A stretch of 6,593 nucleotides of DNA from HGM13006 sp964514175 (GTDB lineage Bacteria; Bacillota; Clostridia; Oscillospirales; Oscillospiraceae), in assembly GCA_964514175.1 (NCBI GenBank), contig CAZEPQ010000111.1:1-6593 (forward strand). The letters run 5' to 3'. Under the pieces are notes generated by a model. It saw only the letters and a list, made by a program, of their open reading frames with translations. It was not told where the DNA came from and did not search any database. Positions 1 to 5,481 of the stretch are shown piece by piece. Each line of letters begins with the position of its first letter. Within the stretch, counting starts at the first letter, position 1. Made by a program: the position numbers and the translations under genes.

Positions 1-290
1 ATGTGAAATTTGAAACCTTTGGCTGCGGCTCAGCCATCGCCTCCAGCTCCATGGCCACGGAGATGATCAAGGGAAAGCCCCTGTCTGAGGCCCTGGAGTT
101 GAGCAACAAAGCCGTAGCAGAGGCACTGGACGGACTCCCCGCCCACAAGCTCCACTGCTCCGTCCTGGCGGAGGAGGCCATTCGGGATGCCATCCGGGAT
201 TACTATGAGAAGCGGGGCATTTCCTATGATCCCAAGGACTTCCCTGCTTGTGATGACTGTGATCACGGCTGCGGCAGAGAACCGGAATAA
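1..290 (+). CDS. Iron-sulfur cluster scaffold protein, IscU/NifU N-terminal-like, 3' part only
   Basis: This is the C-terminal 95 codons of a U-type scaffold on which Fe-S clusters are assembled from cysteine-desulfurase sulfur before transfer to apoproteins in the cytoplasm. The gene enters from the left edge. The first full codon (GTG at 3) is not a start but the V of the family's internal KFETFGCGSAIASSS segment. That segment carries one conserved cluster-ligand Cys, and LHCSVLAEEAI carries another. The N-terminal third with the remaining ligand Cys lies outside the window. The TAA stop is at 288-290. The tail after the IscU fold adds a Cys/His/acidic cluster (CDDCDHGCG), which goes beyond the minimal scaffold. 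Such Cys-rich tails may occur in anaerobe NifU-like proteins, but I cannot check how common this one is. A cysteine desulfurase gene probably lies upstream, by family habit. The family call is secure; whether to name it nifU or iscU is not. Confidence 0.93.
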   Translation, partial: VKFETFGCGSAIASSSMATEMIKGKPLSEALELSNKAVAEALDGLPAHKLHCSVLAEEAIRDAIRDYYEKRGISYDPKDFPACDDCDHGCGREPE

Positions 291-299
291 ACAAAACTA

Positions 300-323
300 C
301 CCCTGACCGGGCCCGGTCAGGGG
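300..323 (+). terminator. Perfect palindromic intrinsic terminator after the Fe-S scaffold gene
   Basis: The half-site CCCCTGACCGG (300-310) is exactly mirrored at 313-323 around a central GC, so the whole 24 bp is a perfect palindrome that folds into a very GC-rich hairpin. It starts 9 bp after the stop codon and is followed by TTATTTG. On the other strand the hairpin is followed by TAGTTTTGTTT, so it could also stop transcripts arriving from the convergent XRE unit. The plus-strand U-tract is short, so the strength of termination is an inference. Confidence 0.8.
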
Positions 324-394
324 TTATTTGCGGCAGCATAAATATATAAGGGGAGAGTATTTATGAAGACCTGTTGGTTGCTGCCTAAAGAAAA

Positions 395-418
395 AGCGCC
401 GGAGCTTATTCCTGCGCT
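395..418 (-). terminator. Intrinsic terminator overlapping the 3' end of the XRE gene
   Basis: Read on the minus strand, AGCGC pairs with GCGCT and an inner GGA pairs with TCC across one A/G mismatch, closing a loop ATAAGC. The hairpin is followed directly by TTTTCTTT. The stem begins before the stop codon of the XRE gene (406-408), so the last codons form the ascending arm. It faces the scaffold-gene terminator at 300-323, as expected between convergent units. Confidence 0.65.
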
Positions 419-642
419 CCATACACCAGTATATCATCCACGGTGACACCAAACACCGCTGCCAGCACCACCAAATTGTCCACCGTGGGCAGCGCTGCGC
501 CATGCTGCCACTTATAAATTGCCTGGGGGGTGGTAAACCCAAACAGATCCTGAAGATCCTTTACCGTCAGCCCGGCATTTTGGCGCATCCGGGCAATATT
601 TTCTCCGGTACGGACCATATCAATACTTGGAAGCTTGTCCAT
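406..642 (-). CDS. Small XRE-family helix-turn-helix transcriptional regulator
   Basis: This is a 78-residue cytoplasmic DNA-binding protein consisting of almost nothing but an XRE/Cro-CI HTH domain at about residues 13-70. Helix 1 is GENIARMRQNAG. The HTH pair is LTVKDLQDLFG followed by the recognition helix around TTPQAIYKWQHG, and LPTVDNLVVLAAVFGVTVDDIL is the typical closing stretch. There is no effector domain. I chose the ATG at 642 because AGGAGG sits nine bases upstream (652-657) and homology to the fold begins shortly after it. The same frame stays open upstream to an ATG at 804, but that part has no domain and crosses a terminator. The gene lies downstream of a promoter, a leader ORF and an intrinsic terminator, so its expression is probably set by transcription attenuation, perhaps with autoregulation. 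The target genes cannot be told from sequence. Confidence 0.88.
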   Translation of the reverse strand: MDKLPSIDMVRTGENIARMRQNAGLTVKDLQDLFGFTTPQAIYKWQHGAALPTVDNLVVLAAVFGVTVDDILVYGAQE

Positions 643-683
643 TTTTCCTTTCCTCCTCAAAGGGAACTCAAAATAACGAAAAA

Positions 684-709
684 CCGCCCGTCTCATACAA
701 GACAGGCGG
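684..709 (-). terminator. Intrinsic terminator between leader ORF and XRE gene (candidate attenuator)
   Basis: On the minus strand CCGCCTGTCT pairs over ten positions (one G-U) with AGACGGGCGG across a 6-nt loop, and TTTTT follows at once (679-683). It lies 36 bp downstream of the leader ORF stop and 41 bp upstream of the XRE start. No other gene upstream needs it, so a conditional role is likely. Confidence 0.82.
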
Positions 710-745
710 CGAAATTTCATATGCCTTCCATCAAAGGGAATGCCC

Positions 746-877
746 CTATGGCGTAAGCGCAGCAATTTGTCTGGACCTGATCCTATACGAGGACGAAAAA
801 CCATGACCCTGTTCCCAAGGGAAGAACAGCGCCTTATTCATATTCACAGAATGGAGTTTGTTCATAACAGTGATCAT
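746..877 (-). CDS. Putative 43-codon leader ORF (uORF) upstream of the XRE gene
   Basis: This short reading frame begins MITVMNKLHSVNMNKALFF and ends in ...IAALTP, with its stop at 746-748. The ATG at 877 is preceded by AGAAAGGAAGC at a workable ribosome-binding distance. It lies about 37 bases inside the transcript expected from the promoter at 921-949; a longer in-frame form to 949 would start upstream of that promoter and is not used. I see no domain, signal peptide or membrane helix. Position, size and the terminator just downstream fit a cis-acting leader peptide of the kind that controls erm, tet and ABC-F antibiotic-resistance genes by ribosome stalling. That role is inferred and I do not recognise the peptide. 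Several Met codons (877, 865, 841 and others) make the exact start uncertain. Confidence 0.5.
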   Translation of the reverse strand: MITVMNKLHSVNMNKALFFPWEQGHGFSSSYRIRSRQIAALTP

Positions 878-920
878 GTTTAGCTTCCTTTCTCGGACTT
901 TTGCCCGTTTTTGTGAGGTA

Positions 921-949
921 AATATAGCATAATTATTCGAAATTGTCAT
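921..949 (-). promoter_or_regulatory. Sigma-A-type promoter for the leader ORF/XRE unit
   Basis: On the minus strand the -35 box ATGACA (944-949) and the -10 box TATATT (921-926) are separated by exactly 17 bp. Transcription should start near 914. This gives a leader of about 270 nt before the XRE start, holding the uORF and the terminator. Confidence 0.72.
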
Positions 950-965
950 TATACCTGTGGTATAA
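949..965. promoter_or_regulatory. 17-bp inverted repeat abutting the XRE-unit promoter, possible operator
   Basis: TTATACC, spacer TGT, then GGTATAA form a perfect 7-bp dyad. It touches the outer edge of the -35 box and falls between the lipoprotein gene's stop and the promoter. It is too AT-rich and lacks a U-tract to be a good terminator, so an operator is the better guess. The XRE protein itself is the obvious candidate ligand, but nothing here proves it. Confidence 0.4.
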
Positions 966-974
966 AATCAAAAT

Positions 975-1973
975 TTATTCTAAATTTACCTGTAAAAGTT
1001 CACCTGTATCAAAATCCAGCAGCCAGTAGGTAGGTTTTTCTCCGGTGGTGTCGATCAACAGTCCACCCCATCGGCAGACCTCCACCAGTCCCCTGCTTTC
1101 TGTAAGGCAGCCGGGATAAACGCTGGTTTCCATGGCGGTGAAATCCCAGGCATAGAGGTCGCTGCCCTGCTGATAATACACCTTGGCCCCGGCCACTGTC
1201 CAAATCTTCACACCCGAAAAATCCGGGTATTCCTCCATTTCGCCCCCCAGAACTCTGGCACTGTGGAGGTCATAAACGGAATCCTCCTCCGTGGAAGTCT
1301 GCCACCAGACCTTGCCACTGGATATCCAGTAGGCCCCGGCAATATCGGCTTCGGATTCTGCCAAAACCACAGCCTCCCCGGAGGATTGATCCAGCTTTGC
1401 CGGATAGCCTAAGGTGGTTTCTTCGTTCAAGAGCACAAATAGGACTGTATTGCTGTCAGAAAGCAGCGGTTCCGCTCTGATCAAAAAATCCTCATAGATT
1501 TCAATATCTGACCCATCCTTGGGAATACGGCAGAGACGTGCCCCCGCCTCATTCTTCCTGAATACCATGAAGTAGATGTATTCTCCAACCACCTGCAAGT
1601 CATCCTCAAGAAGCAGAGGCGAAATAAGGGGCCGGATGTCATTCCGATCCTCAAAGTAGTAATGCTCCTCATAGATCACTTCGCCGTCCACCCGCACACC
1701 CCAGGTCTCCTCCTGTTCTCCATCGCCCTTTGCAACAATGCCTCCGGTACCGAAGACCTCATAGACCACACCATTCTCGCAGATGCTGCAATATTCCTCC
1801 GACAGCTTTTCAGCGGTGCCGTCCCTGGCGATCTCCCACAGGGCTTCTCCGCTATGATAGTACATGACTTCATTTTCTTCCGTCGGGGCAGAATCAGCCT
1901 GACCGGGTGCCTCACCGCAGCCTGTGAGGCACAAGAGCAGCAGTAAAACCAGAATTCCGTATTTTTTCAGCAT
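975..1973 (-). CDS. Secreted lipoprotein, possible beta-propeller-like (DUF5050-like) repeats
   Basis: This is a 332-residue exported protein of unknown function. Residues 1-18 form a lipoprotein signal peptide: MLKK, a Leu-rich core, then lipobox LTG/C with the lipidated Cys at 19, so the protein should be anchored to the outer face of the membrane. The mature part is acidic and holds recurring short strands of the form (Y/L)xx(I/D)xxDG and GxxxYY/VWW, for example ALWEIARDGT, RLCRIPKDGS, KVWWQTS, KVYYQQGSDLYAWD and YWLLDFDTGE. This resembles the DUF5050/propeller-like lipoproteins of Clostridia; it is a pattern impression, not a domain hit. The start at 1973 is chosen because AAAGGAGG lies six bases upstream and the signal peptide begins there; the same frame extends upstream only into the preceding terminator. 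It has its own promoter and appears monocistronic. Confidence 0.82.
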   Translation of the reverse strand: MLKKYGILVLLLLLCLTGCGEAPGQADSAPTEENEVMYYHSGEALWEIARDGTAEKLSEEYCSICENGVVYEVFGTGGIVAKGDGEQEETWGVRVDGEVIYEEHYYFEDRNDIRPLISPLLLEDDLQVVGEYIYFMVFRKNEAGARLCRIPKDGSDIEIYEDFLIRAEPLLSDSNTVLFVLLNEETTLGYPAKLDQSSGEAVVLAESEADIAGAYWISSGKVWWQTSTEEDSVYDLHSARVLGGEMEEYPDFSGVKIWTVAGAKVYYQQGSDLYAWDFTAMETSVYPGCLTESRGLVEVCRWGGLLIDTTGEKPTYWLLDFDTGELLQVNLE

Positions 1974-2000
1974 ATTATGCCTCCTTTCCCTTCTAGTTTC

Positions 2001-2029
2001 AGGATAACATATTTTCCCGTTCTGTGCAA
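2001..2029 (-). promoter_or_regulatory. Sigma-A-type promoter for the lipoprotein gene
   Basis: Minus-strand TTGCAC (2024-2029) and TATCCT (2001-2006) are spaced by 17 bp. The start should fall about 20 bases before the ATG at 1973, leaving a short 5' leader that carries the ribosome binding site. The -10 box is only a moderate match. Confidence 0.55.
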
Positions 2030-2082
2030 GCGTTGGGAAATAGACCTCAGAATCATCCTTCAGCATCACATAATATGCAAAA

Positions 2083-2104
2083 TGTGCCCGCTTTCGCAGG
2101 CACA
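2083..2104 (-). terminator. Intrinsic terminator of the pgsA-like gene with GNRA tetraloop
   Basis: Minus-strand TGTGCCTGC pairs over nine positions (one G-U) with GCGGGCACA around the stable tetraloop GAAA, followed by TTTTG. It begins four bases after the stop codon of the phosphatidyltransferase gene. Runs of A before and T after also make it readable from the plus strand. Confidence 0.8.
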
Positions 2105-2108
2105 CTTT

Positions 2109-2693
2109 TTATTCTTCGTTTTCGACCTCTTCCACCATGCTATGGAACAGGAGCATATAGCTCACAAAGGACCAAATCAAAAGTCCCACACCAATAAAAA
2201 TCAGCACCGTAGACACCACCGTGGGGATTCCTGCCACTAGAAGCAGTAGCGCCATCATAGCATAGAGATAGAATGTGGTGATCTTGCCGCAGAGCAGGGC
2301 TCCGTTGTTGTATCCAGCCTTTCTTACCGCATACATGCCATAGATGCCCTGGGTCAATTCCTTGATAAACAGCACCAGGAACAGGAGCTTCATGGGATCA
2401 TAGTGAATCGCCAGACAGCAAGCCACCATAGCCTGGGTCAGCTTGTCCGCAATGGGATCCAGCACCTTACCAAGCTCTGTGATCATATTAAAATGGCGGG
2501 CAATTTTTCCGTCAAGAAAATCCGTAATTCCCGACAGCACCAGAACCAATACCGCCAGGTTATAATCCTGTGGGCTGTCTGCTGTCCAGTAGATGTAACC
2601 GAATACACCCACCAGGACAATACGGGTTGCACTGAGCAGATTGGGAATGGTGAGTATTCTCTTATATGGGTCTTTTTGTACCTTAGCTTCCAT
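2109..2693 (-). CDS. pgsA: CDP-alcohol phosphatidyltransferase, probable phosphatidylglycerophosphate synthase
   Basis: This is a 194-residue membrane enzyme expected to transfer the phosphatidyl group of CDP-diacylglycerol to an alcohol, most likely sn-glycerol 3-phosphate, the committed step to phosphatidylglycerol. The complete family signature D-x2-DG-x2-AR-x8-G-x3-D-x3-D is present at D58, D61-G62, A65-R66, G75, D79 and D83; these residues bind the divalent metal and CDP. The N-terminal IPNLLSATRI is typical of PgsA. About six hydrophobic segments follow one another, and the C-terminus is acidic (EEVENEE). The length matches the family. The start at 2693 is preceded by GAGGAG seven bases upstream; an in-frame extension to 2792 adds a segment unlike the family and lies inside a structured leader. 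A strong promoter at 2906-2933 and a terminator at 2083 make it a single-gene unit. A related alcohol acceptor cannot be excluded. Confidence 0.88.
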   Translation of the reverse strand: MEAKVQKDPYKRILTIPNLLSATRIVLVGVFGYIYWTADSPQDYNLAVLVLVLSGITDFLDGKIARHFNMITELGKVLDPIADKLTQAMVACCLAIHYDPMKLLFLVLFIKELTQGIYGMYAVRKAGYNNGALLCGKITTFYLYAMMALLLLVAGIPTVVSTVLIFIGVGLLIWSFVSYMLLFHSMVEEVENEE

Positions 2694-2705
2694 AACGATT
2701 CTCCT

Positions 2706-2899
2706 CTTTTGCCCCGGAACCGGGCAGAGCAGGGCCGCCATCCAACGCAGGGATTGCCCAAAAGTTTTCCATTCTGACGGATACTCCATCATCGGGGCCG
2801 TTAAATCCTTGTCATGATCTCACAATCAGAAAAAGGCGACTCCCGTGGTGGCAGGCTTCCCTTGGTCCTGTTAAAAAACTGGTTTTTATTTACCTTTAG
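2706..2899 (-). ncRNA. Candidate structured RNA / long-hairpin leader upstream of pgsA (6S-like shape)
   Basis: From the predicted start near 2899 to the pgsA ribosome binding site the transcript is about 190 nt. Pairs nest in strict order: 2716-2721 with 2864-2868, 2722-2724 with 2859-2861, 2734-2736 with 2854-2856, 2737-2740 with 2849-2852, 2742-2744 with 2846-2848, 2750-2753 with 2841-2844, 2756-2758 with 2835-2837, and 2772-2777 with 2826-2831. Together they make one long hairpin broken by small loops. Size, shape and a strong promoter recall 6S RNA, which in other bacteria is cotranscribed with a downstream gene. It could equally be an unrecognised riboswitch or leader. It has no intrinsic terminator of its own before pgsA. 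I match it to no known riboswitch consensus. Boundaries are approximate. Confidence 0.38.
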
Positions 2900-2905
2900 A
2901 TAGAT

Positions 2906-2933
2906 ATTATACCAAAACCGTTTCCGAAGTCAA
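2906..2933 (-). promoter_or_regulatory. Strong sigma-A-type promoter for the leader RNA/pgsA unit
   Basis: Minus-strand TTGACT (2928-2933) and a perfect TATAAT (2906-2911) are separated by 16 bp. The predicted start is near 2899, about 200 bases before the pgsA ATG. It is the best promoter match in the window. From here to the LCP terminator (2934-3043) I see nothing further. Confidence 0.8.
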
Positions 2934-3043
2934 CAGTTTTTCAAGTTCACGATCAGCTATTCCCTTAGTATTATCAAGTTCTTCTCTTTAGGGTAGCACA
3001 TTTTCATAGCCACCGCAAGTTTTTTCCCAAATTTACAGAAACA

Positions 3044-3071
3044 GCGGCCGTGGTTCATCCGCCACGACCGC
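3044..3071 (-). terminator. Hairpin terminator at the end of the GTPase/LCP operon
   Basis: Minus-strand GCGGTCGTGG pairs over ten positions (one G-U) with CCACGGCCGC across an 8-nt loop, seven bases after the LCP stop. The following TGTTTCTG is a poor U-tract, so termination may be incomplete or helped by Rho, but the stem is strong and well placed. Confidence 0.65.
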
Positions 3072-3078
3072 CACATAC

Positions 3079-4527
3079 TTAATCATATTGGTACTGGCTG
3101 GCATCAAAGGCCGTACCGCTCCAGGTGCTCTCCACCAGTATTCCGCCGGAAACCGTCAGAATATGGACATCGTCCAGGGTGATCTCTTCGGCAAAGGGAT
3201 TCAGGGAAGCGTTCACCATATCCACCACACTCTGACCGTAGAGGCCATAGCAGGAAGCGCCGTTGTAGGTAACGCCCTCGCCGGGAAGGGTATTCTGCTG
3301 AATATCTCCCACACCAGCCAAAAGCACATGCAGCGCCAGATAGCGAATATTGGCCCCGGACAGGTCGGTAATTACGTTGTTCATGGCAGCTTCATACACC
3401 GCAGGCAGAGACGTGATCTTGTCCACGGAGCAAAGCTGCTGGATCATGGCCTTCAGGAAGCTCTGCTGGACATACTGACGCTGAATATCCGCCATTAGAT
3501 AGCCGTAGCGGTGACGGCAGACCCCCAGGGCTGCGGTTCCATCCAGAAGCTGCTCACCGGCAGGGATCTCCAGTGTGCCACCCTCTGTGTCATCCACCAC
3601 CATATCCATGGGCACATCAAAGGTAACGCCTCCCATGGCATTCACCACATCCTTGAAGATCTGGTAGTCAATGACGGCATAGCCATCGGGCCGGAATCCC
3701 AAAAGGGTCTGTACCTCATCCATCAGCGCCTCGGCACCTGACGCGCCGCCCCCGGCAATACCGTAAACACCGTTGAGCTTCGGCACATATTCCCCGTTAT
3801 CCACAATGGTATCTCTGGGCAAACTGGTCAGTGTAATGCTGCCGTTATCCTGATCCAGCGTTGCGATCATAATGGTGTCGGTACGGGTTTCCTCCTCATC
3901 CGTGGCACAGATCAGGATATTGTAGAAGCCATCTTTTCGGGTATGCTCTCCATCGTTCCACCGATCCGGTGCCTGGAACAGCATGTAATACACACCACCC
4001 ACCAGCGCCACCAAAATCAGGCAAAATACAAGAAATTTTCGGAAGGGATGGCGCTTTTTCCGACGCCGCTTTTTCTGCGGCACATACGCATCCTCATAGT
4101 CGTAGGTGGATCGGCTCTGTCGGTTTGCGTTTCGGCTCTGTCCGCTCTGGGCACTCCGGCTCTGGCGGCTCTGATTTCTGGGACGGCCGTAAATCTCCGT
4201 ATTGGCCTTTCCCGCCGCACGGGCCGCCATGGTGGGCCCGCTGCGCCGGGGCTCTTCGTAATAATAGTCGTCCTTGTAGCCAGCCTCATCATAGTAACCG
4301 TCATCGTCCCCATAGTAACCATCGTCGTAGTCGCCATAGTAACCGTCATTATAATAGCCGTCATCCACCGGCTGTTGATAGCCATAATTGCCATCGGCGC
4401 CGCCGTAGTAACCGTTTTGATCCTCCAGGTTCCAGTTGTAGGCCCGGGTCGCCTCCAGCTCATCCGGCGTATATTGGTTATTTCCGCCCTTCCCGCGGCG
4501 GGAATTGTAGTTGTCTTTCGTCGCCAT
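3079..4527 (-). CDS. LytR-CpsA-Psr (LCP) family cell-wall polymer ligase with long disordered cytoplasmic tail
   Basis: LCP enzymes attach undecaprenyl-linked anionic polymers to peptidoglycan on the outer face of the membrane. In this 482-residue protein residues 1-160 are cytoplasmic low-complexity sequence: a Tyr/Gly/Asp-rich block (about 40-90), a Ser/Arg/Gln block (about 116-140) and a basic clamp KKRRRKKRH (152-160). A single membrane helix follows (about 162-184), then the LCP domain. Visible LCP motifs are NILICATD and TRTDTIM (R215, D217), SLPRDT (R238, D239), KLNGVYG (K250-N252) and RHR...DIQRQ (R338, R340, D347, R350), the usual Arg/Asp polyprenyl-pyrophosphate and metal ligands. 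The catalytic domain looks intact, while the tail is far longer than in standard LCP proteins. The start at 4527 has AAAGGAG six bases upstream. It lies 15 bp after the GTPase/DUF1980 gene and so is the last gene of that operon. The exact polymer is unknown. Confidence 0.9.
   Translation of the reverse strand: MATKDNYNSRRGKGGNNQYTPDELEATRAYNWNLEDQNGYYGGADGNYGYQQPVDDGYYNDGYYGDYDDGYYGDDDGYYDEAGYKDDYYYEEPRRSGPTMAARAAGKANTEIYGRPRNQSRQSRSAQSGQSRNANRQSRSTYDYEDAYVPQKKRRRKKRHPFRKFLVFCLILVALVGGVYYMLFQAPDRWNDGEHTRKDGFYNILICATDEEETRTDTIMIATLDQDNGSITLTSLPRDTIVDNGEYVPKLNGVYGIAGGGASGAEALMDEVQTLLGFRPDGYAVIDYQIFKDVVNAMGGVTFDVPMDMVVDDTEGGTLEIPAGEQLLDGTAALGVCRHRYGYLMADIQRQYVQQSFLKAMIQQLCSVDKITSLPAVYEAAMNNVITDLSGANIRYLALHVLLAGVGDIQQNTLPGEGVTYNGASCYGLYGQSVVDMVNASLNPFAEEITLDDVHILTVSGGILVESTWSGTAFDASQYQYD
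4258..4410 (-). repeat. Degenerate GYY/DDGYY codon repeats in the LCP cytoplasmic tail
   Basis: Residues 40-90 of the LCP protein are built from irregular copies of DGYY, DGYYGD and NYGY, encoded by repeated CCATAGTAACC-like blocks on the plus strand. The copies vary in length and codons, so this is an old or drifting repeat, not a fresh perfect tandem array. The stretch is strongly acidic and aromatic. Confidence 0.75.
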
Positions 4528-4542
4528 AGGCGGCTCCTTTCC

Positions 4543-5481
4543 TTAGAATGTTACCACATCCTGCTCCGCTTTTTCCGCAGGGGTGATCTCTATGGCAGTG
4601 AGCACAGGGCCCATCTCCTTATAAAGCTTGTGATATCGCAGAGAAATCTTCGCGGTAACATCCACCCAACTCCGTTGCTGTAGTTCCTCTGCCCCGTCAT
4701 ACTGGCACACAAAGCCCATGAACTCGATATCGTCCACACAGCAGGTCATGATAAACCGTCCGGGCACAAAGCAGCCCTTTTCCACTTTACGAGTGTGGGC
4801 CACCTGGGCCTTAAACTTCACCGTCTTGCCGGAATACTTTTTCATATCCTCGGTGACATCCCGATACCAGATGCCATAGTCCTCGTCCTTGATCTCAATG
4901 ATGTCTGCCTCCAGATCGAAGGGCAGCGGATCCTCGATATCGTCAAACTCCGCATTGCCGTCCTCGTCCTCATAGGCGATATCACAGCGGCGGTTGATGG
5001 CCCGGACGATCTTGTGCAGCTCCATCCGGTCAACGCTCTCGTCCGCCCGGTTGAAAACCACCATTTCACAGCCCCCCACCTTGTCCACCACCAGAGAGCG
5101 CATGTTTGCATTGTACATGAGGAAGGTGCTGGCATCGGCAAACATGATCTCCTGATATACCAGCCAGCTCTCTGGCATCTTCGCATAGAAATCGGAGACC
5201 ATTTTCATTCCGTTGAGCTCCACCATAACACGCTCAGCCCGATACTTCTTTCTCAGAGCCTCCAGGGACTTTTCATCCAGTGCGTCCTGATCCTCAATAT
5301 ACTCGATATACACATTGGAACCGGAGAAGGCAGAGGGATCATATTCCTCCTCGCCCTCCTCGCAAACCAGCAACAGAGTCTTTTCTCCGGCGTTGAACCG
5401 CTCGTCCTCCAGGGTGCCCTGCATAAAGCGGGTCTTGCCGGAATCCAAAAAGCCGGTAAATACATAAACAGGAATGGACAT
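4543..5481 (-). CDS. G3E-type (CobW/COG0523-like) GTPase fused to a DUF1980/TIGR03943-like domain
   Basis: This 312-residue cytoplasmic protein has two parts. Residues about 1-175 are a P-loop GTPase: Walker A GFLDSGKT (10-17), a VMVELNG strand (85-91) at the Walker-B/EPSG position of COG0523 proteins, and NRAD (144-147) as base-recognition motif. The metal-binding CxCC motif of true COG0523 chaperones is absent. Residues about 210-312 (KKYSGKTVKFKAQV, GRFIMTCC with C247/C248, SWVDVTAKISL, a closing AIEITPAE) match my memory of the C-terminal domain of YcgQ-type TIGR03943/DUF1980 proteins, an OB-like domain usually attached to membrane helices and encoded beside COG0523 GTPases and permeases. 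No membrane segment is present here. The start at 5481 has AAGGAGG overlapping the previous stop, only 12 bp away, so translation is probably coupled. The role is inferred: GTP-driven metal (probably zinc) handling with the upstream partner. Confidence 0.8.
   Translation of the reverse strand: MSIPVYVFTGFLDSGKTRFMQGTLEDERFNAGEKTLLLVCEEGEEEYDPSAFSGSNVYIEYIEDQDALDEKSLEALRKKYRAERVMVELNGMKMVSDFYAKMPESWLVYQEIMFADASTFLMYNANMRSLVVDKVGGCEMVVFNRADESVDRMELHKIVRAINRRCDIAYEDEDGNAEFDDIEDPLPFDLEADIIEIKDEDYGIWYRDVTEDMKKYSGKTVKFKAQVAHTRKVEKGCFVPGRFIMTCCVDDIEFMGFVCQYDGAEELQQRSWVDVTAKISLRYHKLYKEMGPVLTAIEITPAEKAEQDVVTF

Noticed and set aside
363..446. A 27-codon plus-strand ORF with AGGGGAG upstream
   Set aside because: It is antisense to the XRE gene, overlaps that gene's terminator and has no promoter I can support. 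Too short to call without conservation data.
676..802. 10-bp direct repeat ACGAAAAACC at 676-685 and 793-802
   Set aside because: One copy supplies the terminator U-tract and the other lies in the uORF. It could matter to an alternative fold, but two short copies alone do not support a feature.
1974..2105. 44-residue extension of the lipoprotein upstream of its signal peptide
   Set aside because: It begins inside the pgsA terminator, contains the predicted promoter and would bury the signal peptide.
2694..2792. N-terminal extension of the pgsA-like protein to an ATG at 2792
   Set aside because: The extension does not resemble the family, the family-like N-terminus and a good ribosome binding site fit the ATG at 2693, and the region takes part in the leader RNA helices.
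2870..2890. AAAAAC/GTTTTT inverted repeat near the start of the pgsA leader
   Set aside because: The stem is almost all A-T with a 2-nt spacer, too weak for a terminator and probably only AT-rich sequence.
2937..3043. Possible 16-codon minus-strand ORF and a CAAGTTC direct repeat in the spacer upstream of the pgsA promoter
   Set aside because: There is no convincing ribosome binding site, and a 7-bp repeat in AT-rich sequence is expected by chance.
3943..4683. A 246-codon plus-strand frame with long Val/Ile-rich stretches resembling membrane helices
   Set aside because: It is the complement of the Tyr/Asp/Gly-rich tail of the LCP gene; the apparent hydrophobicity comes from reading those codons backwards.
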